Source of the DNA: a virus
Direction: 5' to 3' (one strand)
Length of the DNA stretch: 21,989 nucleotides
IMG/VR virus record: IMGVR_UViG_3300043409_000563
Span: 1-21,989 of that record
In this document: one piece after another, positions 14,201 to 21,989 of the stretch
Layout of the letters: each line of letters starts with the position of its first letter
Position numbering within the stretch: position 1 is the first letter of the stretch
Program-made: the position numbers and the translations under genes
Notes under the pieces: model-generated
The model's input: only the letters and a program-made list of their open reading frames with translations
The model's database searches: none
What the model was told of the DNA's origin: nothing

Positions 14201-17200
14201 TGGATACTCTGCTCGCCAAGTACGCGCGCATCACAGGCGGTGTCATGTTCAGCCGTGTCGCTGCGGATCAGCAGGGGCCTCCGCTGCAGCGTGCCGACTT
14301 CGACAAGGCGCTCACCGCGATCATCAGCAAGCTGCCTGCGTCCGCACGCAACATCATCACGGTCGTGGAGACGACCAACGATCTACCATCTGAAGTCTTG
14401 GTTGCTGCCGAGCAGCAGGGCTTCCCGGCGAGCGAAATTCACGGTGTGCTGTATGGTGGCCGCGTCTACGTTGTGCGCGACAAGATCAGCTCTGCGGAGG
14501 ACCTGCAAGAGGTCATCAACCACGAGGTGTTTGGTCACGGCGGCGCGCGGGCGCTGTTCGGGGACCAGCGCGAGGCGATGCTGTCTACGGCATTCAAGCT
14601 GGCCGGTGGTGTCGAGGGACTGCGCCGGATCGCGCGGGCCTTCGGTGTCGAAGCGCAGCTGAACCCTTACATCCCGGCGCGCGAGCTGACGGACGCCGAC
14701 AAGGCGGCTCTGGTAGATGAGCTGCTGGCGCAGGCTGCAGGGGTCGCCACCGGCAAGTTCAAGACCGCAGTGCTCTCGTGGGTGGGCACATTCAAGAACG
14801 CCCTGTACAACGTCCTGAAGGCCGTGGGGCTCGACACTCTGGCAGAGCGGCTGAACACCTTCGACGCTGCTGACCTTGCAGTGATGATGACCAACATGCG
14901 CGACGCGGTCGAGCGCGGCAATGCCATCGACGGCAAAGGCGTGGCCTTCAAGTTCTCGACGCCGCAAGGCATGAACGAGAGCGCGCAGAACTTCATGAAG
15001 ACCGCCGAGAACATCAAGGGCTGGTTTGCAGACAAGGCATGGCCGGAGCTGTCGCTGAAGATGAACCAGTTCCATCTCTACACCAGCACGCTCGGCCACA
15101 TCGCGGACTTCTTCGGGTCGGCGTTCCAGCGCGGCGAAAAGAACGCGTTGAAGGATTACGCGAGCTACGTTCATGATCTCAGCACCGTGAACCATCAGAT
15201 CGCGCATCTGGTGAAGATTTCATACGCGGCCTACGAGACACTTGAGCAGGGCTTCCCGAAGGCGGCGAAGGCCGTTGGAGACCTGATGGGTGCTGCGTAC
15301 TACCGGATCGACCCGCGCAAGACGTGGGACGCGCAGCCGACGCTGCACGCCAATCCTTCGCTCAAGCCGATCGCTGAGGGCTATCACAAGCTCTACAACG
15401 ACCTGCGCCAGAACAAGGCGGCAGCCGGAGTGTACGACGCATTCATCGAAACGAACGAAGCCGTGCACTTCATGCAGCAGGCGATGGTGCTCTACAATCT
15501 TCTCGCCACCGATGGTGATGTCTCGCAGGACGTGAAGACCAATCTCGCGACGCGGAACCCGATGGATGAGTTCCGCAACACGGAGAGCGCGTTCTCCAAC
15601 CTCAGGAGCGCCCGCGACTTCTGGAAGTCCAAGGTGGACAGCCTCATAAACTTCACGGACAGCTACGTGAAGGCACAGCGCGGCATGCTGGGCCTGTCGA
15701 ACGAGGAGACCAAGGGCAAGATCAACCGCAGCACCAGCACGCTGGATGCGATGGTGACGGACTTCCGGCAGCAGCACACAGCCATGTCGCAGGCTCCGTA
15801 CTTCCATCTCGGGCGGTTCGGTGACTACGTGGTCTCGTTCTACATCAAGGCGGATGAGAACGACGTGGTGTCTCCCGACAAGTATTCTAGGATCGCGGAA
15901 GCGTTCAAGGCTGCGGGTGTCGATGGTATCGAAATCCCGCCCGGCTCGACGCGGCACAACGTCTTCCTCCGGTTCGAAAGCCTGTCAGCGATGCAAGAGG
16001 CTGCCCGTGTGGCGCGTCAGCTCGCGAAGGAAGGTATTGTGCGGGACGACGGAGACAACAAGATCAAGGCTTACACGCGCGAGCACGAGAGCGAGATCGA
16101 CAGCTTGGAGCTTCAGCGCCGCCCGCAGTGGGCCAGCGCACTGGTTGCATCCATCAAGTCCGAGCACTTCGGAAAGTACGAGAACCTGTCCGAGGAGCAG
16201 CAGAAGCTCGTCAACTCAATGAACAACGAGTACGAGCGGCACGTGACGCAGTTCCTCATCAACCTGCTGCCGGACACCGCGCAGAGCAAGGTGATGGTCC
16301 ATCGCAACTCGGTGCCGGGCTACTCGTCCGACATGATCAGGTCCTTCCTGTTCCGCACGAACGTGGCCGGTCGAGCGATTGCCAGCCTCTACGCATCTCC
16401 GAAGATGGCCTCGTCGATGGCAGGCATGTTCGAAGTGGCGAAGGATGCGCGGACCGATCCCGACATCAAGAAGGGCCTCGTGGTCCAGAACATCGTGTCG
16501 GAAGTTATGAAGCGTGATGCTGACCGGCGCATGGTGGTAGGCAATACCTTCCTCGACACGGTGAACGCCTTCAACCACGCCTACTTCATGGGCCTCGCTC
16601 CGTCGCACTTCATCGTGAACCTGACACAGATACCGGTGACGCTGTGGCCCGAGCTGTCGAAGAAGTTCGGGTTCATCCCGTCTGCGAAGGCGATTGCCAA
16701 GGTCACGCCGACAGCCCTCAGCATCATGAAGGCGACGCTGATCGAAGGCAGGAAGCTCGGCTGGAAGAACTTGCCCGACGCGTCGATCACACGTGAGGTG
16801 CTTGAGCGTTCCGATCTGAAGCTCACCAAGTCGCAGATCGAGTTCGTGCTGAAGGTCGTGAACAACAGTCTGGTTGACATTGGCAGCCAGTCTCGCGAGC
16901 AGGGCCGGATCATCGAAGGTAGCGGCGATGCGAAGACCGAGCAGGTGCTGCGCTGGACATCGGCCACAGGCTACTACTCCGAAATGCTCTCCCGTCTCGT
17001 CGCGGCCTTGGCGTCGCGCGAGCTGTACGGCGAGAACACGAAGGGTCTGATGGAGTACACACACAACACGATCCGTCAGTCCATGTTCGACTACGAGCAA
17101 GGCAACCGCGCCCGCGCGACAGGCCGCATGGGTCTGGCCGGGCAGTATACGCCGATCATGACGAGCCTCATGCAGTACACATTCCAGCTGACTGAGAAGC

Positions 17201-18150
17201 TGTACCGCGAGTTCCATGCAGCGTTCGTCGATGGTGCGAAGACCCGCGCAGAGAAGGCCGAAGCCCGCAAGTTCTTGGGCGCGCATCTGGCTGCCGTTAC
17301 CACGCTCGCAGGCACGGTGGGCATGCCGATGGCGAACCTGTTCGCGATGGTCTTCAACAACCTTCGTGACTTGTTCCCTGATGACGATGACGAGCCGACA
17401 GACATCTTGGCTTCGTACAAGAACTTCATGACCTACATCTTCGGCAAGGATGCGGCGAACGTCATCGCGCACGGTGTGCCTCGTGCCTTCGGCATGGACA
17501 TCTCCAAGCGTGTCGGTGAGCAGGACCTGATCCCGTACCTCCACATGTTCTCTCGCGTGCTGCTCGACAAGCGCGCGTGGCAGGACAAGGCGGGCGACGG
17601 TGCCATCGAAGCTCTCGGTGCTCCTGTCAGCATGGCGCTCAAGCTGATGTCCGGCACCGAGCGGATCATGAACGGCGATGTGCTCGGCGGTATGGCGCAA
17701 GCCTTGCCGAATGCGCTTGCAGGCCCGGCGAAGGCAGCATCGCTGTACATCGACGGCTACGTGGACACCAAGGGCAATAAGATACCGATGACTGCCGGTG
17801 GGTCCGACATGTTCTGGCAAGCGATGGGCTTCAACCCGGATCGCCGGGCGCGCTACTCGGAAGCCAAGGGCGTGCAGGCGTCACTCAACGGCGCGATGTT
17901 CCGCAAGCAGCGTCAGCTGCGCGAGGACTTGGTGACGGCACTGGAGGAGGGGAACGTGGACGCTGCCCGAGCTGCATTGCAGGCCGTGAAGCGGTGGGAT
18001 GCACGGAACCCGGAGTTCGACATCCTGCCGACGATCGGCTCCGTGATCGGTTCGCGCAAGCGCGAGCGCGAGCAGGCCGAGCAGAGCAGCACACCGCTTG
18101 GCGTGAAGCCCGAATTGGCCGACCGCACGGCGTTCTTCGGGTACGATTGA
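11206..18150 (+). CDS. Giant virion protein: zincin-like plus LPD38-like
   Basis: 2314 residues, GTG start with GGAGA at 7-nt spacing. Likely carried in the head and ejected into the host. Residues 105-300 are Ala/Gly-rich and amphipathic, with the pattern ATETVTEGVQTGMEQAF seen in phage ejection proteins. Residues 300-1000 are mostly coiled helix with Pro/Ala hinges (e.g. 459-505). Residues about 1045-1180 form a zincin-like peptidase domain: strand GVLYGGRVYVV, then HEVFGHGG (His1106, Glu1107, His1111), with Glu1172 as possible third ligand. Residues about 1690-2115 match the LPD38 domain of large polyvalent phage proteins: VPGYSSDMIRSF, LAPSHFIVNLTQIP (1797-1810), FDYEQGNRAR (1961-1970), a hydrophobic helix at 2027-2052, and GKDAANVIAHGVPRAFGMDI. 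It replaces the several smaller internal proteins of T7-like phages. Domain names are from recalled patterns, not a search. Confidence 0.85.
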   Translation: MDTKLDSSKFPLLNELMRNPPPAVEAEKPQNTGWLAPGISAGIDNMQSSFGSYIQSVGDIARSPTIAQFGKDMAVRNDLEAAQNGRPDRESFRDLQSWSEVPSFVGYQVAKQVPQIGASLLAAWLGKKFVTPYMPEAAATVGAKVPGWLGGGGALVGDAAKKKGAEWAAAMAAQVPLNFPLAAGSMYSEADAAGNAGPGAALAANALAIPYSIMEGFQPAALESALAKGLTGNFLKRVGMSSAVGAATETVTEGVQTGMEQAFRTDLPLRDKLSNVVEGALTGGMVGGILGSFGGIRRLKTADPASVTNDDIGKIVDDATSDKMAQPPTPMQRDGAPMPPLRDNRPLGARTADGKNYAIPTEELMAGLAKAQQHQMDVQQGAQRNDFAAYFGTEQSPVTENPATTTIMERIKQELDLRDQEQQGIAPVEDPAVAADMMRTIAQGPMQGEVRTYEDTRNPAYEAPAPVAAEPAPVAPFASPASEPTFELFDPQGERLGEQQAPVSKNVEVPPDTKEIAARKTETSKLLGDNKSQWAKDIINAPTKDNVDVLSNALKTMDSYDARNVKPPSKLLEYLRAEKVVDDKGVRRNIPAELDAAAAKVDELQARARQLGTAQALAEAKKFQKEQYDPLLATATKLKEAAKRQSVTQQAPVGAEGIDADQLIGNKQSEGSTAYEAAQTLERAAPVWDAVLGKANDSAPLAKVKTENLLSELAAVQSRAITGTANTEWAQLFGEQPGVSMPRKTDVARTQQLQQELARRDAAAPAQAEKPVSGSRDMFGKRAPIDLSAEQLNPAQKYAASLTSSKTQGAASFVVDNLKYAEDEGTVVRTVANEIAKMQQAGKALPSFLRDMGQNIGLIDESGKVRDLNKELRDAQKKLANMWAAAKKAGGDGKQAQAYQRQTVQPLIDTAERINAALTLAPKPASDIRQGGVREMMLNPAEAAVAMPAQREGVTLERKLAMLGTIAKDNSPKVRHMHAAARDARAMVESFAPNATAAMDTLLAKYARITGGVMFSRVAADQQGPPLQRADFDKALTAIISKLPASARNIITVVETTNDLPSEVLVAAEQQGFPASEIHGVLYGGRVYVVRDKISSAEDLQEVINHEVFGHGGARALFGDQREAMLSTAFKLAGGVEGLRRIARAFGVEAQLNPYIPARELTDADKAALVDELLAQAAGVATGKFKTAVLSWVGTFKNALYNVLKAVGLDTLAERLNTFDAADLAVMMTNMRDAVERGNAIDGKGVAFKFSTPQGMNESAQNFMKTAENIKGWFADKAWPELSLKMNQFHLYTSTLGHIADFFGSAFQRGEKNALKDYASYVHDLSTVNHQIAHLVKISYAAYETLEQGFPKAAKAVGDLMGAAYYRIDPRKTWDAQPTLHANPSLKPIAEGYHKLYNDLRQNKAAAGVYDAFIETNEAVHFMQQAMVLYNLLATDGDVSQDVKTNLATRNPMDEFRNTESAFSNLRSARDFWKSKVDSLINFTDSYVKAQRGMLGLSNEETKGKINRSTSTLDAMVTDFRQQHTAMSQAPYFHLGRFGDYVVSFYIKADENDVVSPDKYSRIAEAFKAAGVDGIEIPPGSTRHNVFLRFESLSAMQEAARVARQLAKEGIVRDDGDNKIKAYTREHESEIDSLELQRRPQWASALVASIKSEHFGKYENLSEEQQKLVNSMNNEYERHVTQFLINLLPDTAQSKVMVHRNSVPGYSSDMIRSFLFRTNVAGRAIASLYASPKMASSMAGMFEVAKDARTDPDIKKGLVVQNIVSEVMKRDADRRMVVGNTFLDTVNAFNHAYFMGLAPSHFIVNLTQIPVTLWPELSKKFGFIPSAKAIAKVTPTALSIMKATLIEGRKLGWKNLPDASITREVLERSDLKLTKSQIEFVLKVVNNSLVDIGSQSREQGRIIEGSGDAKTEQVLRWTSATGYYSEMLSRLVAALASRELYGENTKGLMEYTHNTIRQSMFDYEQGNRARATGRMGLAGQYTPIMTSLMQYTFQLTEKLYREFHAAFVDGAKTRAEKAEARKFLGAHLAAVTTLAGTVGMPMANLFAMVFNNLRDLFPDDDDEPTDILASYKNFMTYIFGKDAANVIAHGVPRAFGMDISKRVGEQDLIPYLHMFSRVLLDKRAWQDKAGDGAIEALGAPVSMALKLMSGTERIMNGDVLGGMAQALPNALAGPAKAASLYIDGYVDTKGNKIPMTAGGSDMFWQAMGFNPDRRARYSEAKGVQASLNGAMFRKQRQLREDLVTALEEGNVDAARAALQAVKRWDARNPEFDILPTIGSVIGSRKREREQAEQSSTPLGVKPELADRTAFFGYD

Positions 18151-18193
18151 TTTCTATCTGACATCCGATTAGGTTGATACGAGCGAGGCTGAG

Positions 18194-18537
18194 ATGACTG
18201 CTAAGATATACAACATCACGATTGAGCAGGGCGCGACCTTTCGGCTGAACCTCGTGTGGCGAAACCCTGACCTGACGCCGAAAGACCTCACCGGGTACAC
18301 TGCACGGATGCAGGTCCGGCGCAGGCACAGCGATCCCGACATCCTGCTGGAGTTCACCACGGAGAACGGCGCGATCATACTTGGTGGAGCAGCAGGCACG
18401 ATTTCGATCGTCGGGCTCGCGACACTCACAGATGATGTCTCAGTCAAGCAGGGTGTCTACGACCTTGAGCTGGTCAACGGCACGGATGTGGATCGCATCG
18501 TGGAGGGCTCTGTCGAAATCACACCGGAGGTCACGCG

Positions 18538-18541
<4 letters not shown>
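18194..18541 (+). CDS. Small conserved tail-region protein
   Basis: 115 residues, ATG with GAGG at 5-nt spacing. All-beta pattern: [19 protein letters not shown], then [14 protein letters not shown], ending in [11 protein letters not shown] and [14 protein letters not shown] recognise this layout from small proteins encoded just upstream of tail-fibre genes in many phages, but not a proven function; a fibre-attachment or baseplate-type part is plausible. The stop overlaps the next start as GTGA, so the two are coupled. Confidence 0.82.
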
Positions 18542-20510
<1,969 letters not shown>

Positions 20511-20514
<4 letters not shown>

Positions 20515-21314
20515 GGCGGGCTATCCTCGCAGCGTCCGTATTCTCAGGGCTGATCATCCCAGCGACACCTCAGCTGTTTGTTCCAGCTGCGCCTGCCATC
20601 GTGAAGGCAGATCACTTGGAGCTAACACGTCATCTGCTTGCGATCCCGATCCCGGTGGGCGTGCCAGCATCAATGCAGCGGCCCCCGCCGTCCTACCTCT
20701 CTGTTGCTGGCTCGGCAGCATCACAGACCGCAGAGACCTACACGTGGACACACACGATCGAAGCGACAGCAACATGCATTATCGTCGCGTTCGGCGGGAT
20801 GAGCGGCGTACCTGTTGTCGGCAACCTCTCCTGCACGGTCAACGGCGTGGCGATGACGCAAGCCGTGGTGACATCAGCGTCCACCAAGTTCAAGCACGCG
20901 CTGTTCTACATGTTCAATCCGCCGACAGGCGCGCAGACGATTGTTGCGACAGCAAGCGGGACCATCGACCGCCATGGTGCAGCACACTCGGTCACGGTTG
21001 CTGGGGCAGCGTCAGTCGATGCCAGCAATTCAGGAACAGGGACAACATCAGCGTCAGCGGTGTTGACGACGTCCAAGAAGACGCTTGTCATCGCTGGTGC
21101 CACAGTGAACACCTCCGTATCGACAGGCTCGACCATGACGATCTCATCGCCCGCGAGCAGCACGAACGTGCGAGAGGTCACGAGCACATACATCACTCGG
21201 CAATTCACAATCGCATACAAAACGCCAGTGCAGGACGCTGGTACTGTGACAGTCACAGTCGCCCCGACGAACTCGTCCACTGTCCACGTCTGCGCTGTTG
21301 CGCTGGCGGCATAG
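20511..21314 (+). CDS. Beta-rich surface/tail protein
   Basis: 267 residues, ATG overlapping the preceding stop (ATGA), GGAGA at 9-nt spacing. Residues 1-29 are hydrophobic after MRR ([20 protein letters not shown]) and look like a signal peptide or a buried anchor. Residues about 65-265 are Thr/Val/Ser-rich beta strands: [41 protein letters not shown], then [14 protein letters not shown]. This pattern (NGVAMT, then NPPTG, then a beta strand) resembles a beta-sandwich domain common in phage and bacterial surface proteins. It lies between two collagen-like genes, so a fibre-associated adhesin is inferred. Confidence 0.75.
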
Positions 21315-21323
21315 GAGAACCAG

Positions 21324-21785
21324 ATGGCGGTCAATTTCCCCAACAGCCCCGCGCTCAACGAGATTTATGCTTATGGCAACCGATCATGGAAGTGGAATGG
21401 TACAGGATGGATCGCGTACTCAAGTACAGCTGAGATCGGACCAACCGGCCCTGTGGGTGCTACGGGTGCCACTGGTCCTGCTGGCGCTACTGGTCCTTCT
21501 GGTGCCGATGGTGCTGCTGGCGTCACAGGCGCTACCGGAGCGACTGGTCCTTCTGGTGTCGATGGTGCCTCAGGTCCCTCTGGTGTTGCTGGCGTGGATG
21601 GCGCTACTGGACCCTCAGGGGCCACTGGAGCAACCGGAGCAACTGGACCGGCAGGAGCTGACGGTGCTACAGGAGCAACTGGACCTGCTGGAGCCACCGG
21701 ACCAAGCGGAGCTTCGGGAGCGACTGGACCGACAGGTCCGACTGGCCCGCAAGGGGACGTAGGCTTTCTTCTGATGGGTGGGTGA
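21324..21785 (+). CDS. Second, short collagen-like tail protein
   Basis: 153 residues, ATG with AGGAGA at 5-nt spacing. Residues 1-35 are a small module ([20 protein letters not shown], then NGTGW) of a type often placed at the N-terminus of phage fibre proteins. Residues 39 to about 144 are Gly-X-Y repeats, and the protein ends in [10 protein letters not shown] with no globular head, unlike the long fibre upstream. Codons differ from the first collagen gene: GGT/GCT/ACT units at first, then GGA/GCA/ACT units. It might form a short rod or be a remnant of a longer fibre, or assemble with the next protein. Confidence 0.82.
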   Translation: MAVNFPNSPALNEIYAYGNRSWKWNGTGWIAYSSTAEIGPTGPVGATGATGPAGATGPSGADGAAGVTGATGATGPSGVDGASGPSGVAGVDGATGPSGATGATGATGPAGADGATGATGPAGATGPSGASGATGPTGPTGPQGDVGFLLMGG

Positions 21786-21786
21786 C

Positions 21787-21989
21787 ATGACAGCGACGAA
21801 CAAAGTCCTCGGGCAAGCTGCACCGGGTGCCACGACAGAGACAGACCTTTACACCGCGCCCTCGCAGGCCGTCGTGTCCACGCTGGCGATCTGCAACAGG
21901 TCAGCGACAGCCACCACGTTTCGCGTGTCGGTGGCTGTGGCCGGTGCAGCGACCGAGAACAAGCAGTACATCTACTATGACGTGACCAT
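21787..21989 (+). CDS. Tail-region protein, cut by the window end
   Basis: Only the first 67 residues are visible. ATG at 21787 lies one base after the preceding stop, with a weak GGGTGGGTG upstream. The sequence starts MTATNKVLGQAAPG, then DLYTAPSQAVVSTLAICNRS, and shows beta strands (FRVSVAVAGAA, then QYIYYD). This resembles small beta-sandwich proteins that I recall next to phage fibre genes. Function is not known, and the C-terminus is missing. Confidence 0.78.
   Translation, partial: MTATNKVLGQAAPGATTETDLYTAPSQAVVSTLAICNRSATATTFRVSVAVAGAATENKQYIYYDVT

Noticed and set aside
16216-17820. 534-residue minus-strand frame
   Set aside because: Antisense to the LPD38-like end of the giant protein, whose conserved motifs are clear in the plus frame.

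Overview
The window looks like a stretch of a tailed, podovirus-like bacteriophage genome (free phage or prophage) with a high-GC host. An alphaproteobacterial or similar host is a guess from base composition only. The phage call rests on an ordered morphogenesis cluster on the + strand: small terminase, large terminase with intact ATPase and nuclease motifs, portal, scaffold, an N4-gp56-type major capsid protein, a head-tail adaptor, internal ejection-type proteins and collagen-like tail-fibre proteins. No tape-measure protein, tail tube or tail sheath gene is present. No integrase, repressor, polymerase, tRNA or obvious endolysin gene is visible, so lifestyle cannot be decided.

Layout: (i) 1-300 is non-coding and holds tandem short repeats, a palindrome and two minus-strand intrinsic terminators. 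(ii) 301-987 is one minus-strand gene of unknown function with a good sigma70-type promoter (TTGACA, 17-bp spacer, TATTCT) at 1046-1074. (iii) 988-1484 is a divergent control region with C-tracts and several perfect palindromes. One of these is a near copy of the palindrome at 49-70, so the pair brackets the minus-strand gene. (iv) 1485-11185 is the DNA-packaging, head and connector block. It is tightly packed, with several ATGA-type stop/start overlaps, and has a terminator-like hairpin just after the capsid gene. (v) 11206-18150 is one 2314-residue protein, which I read as a giant ejection or polyvalent virion protein with an HExxGH zincin-like site and an LPD38-like C-terminal half. (vi) 18194 to the end is a tail-fibre block: a small conserved tail-region protein, a 658-residue collagen-like protein, a beta-rich surface protein, a second collagen-like protein and the start of another gene.

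How they fit together: TerS and TerL package DNA through the portal into a shell built by scaffold and capsid protein. The adaptor closes the head. The 495-residue and 2314-residue proteins would be carried in the particle and enter the cell with the DNA. The Gly-X-Y proteins would form trimeric fibres at the tail or on the head surface. The most unusual items are the giant zincin/LPD38 protein, the palindrome-rich control region, and the two collagen-like fibres with different codon dialects and related Trp-containing spacer modules.
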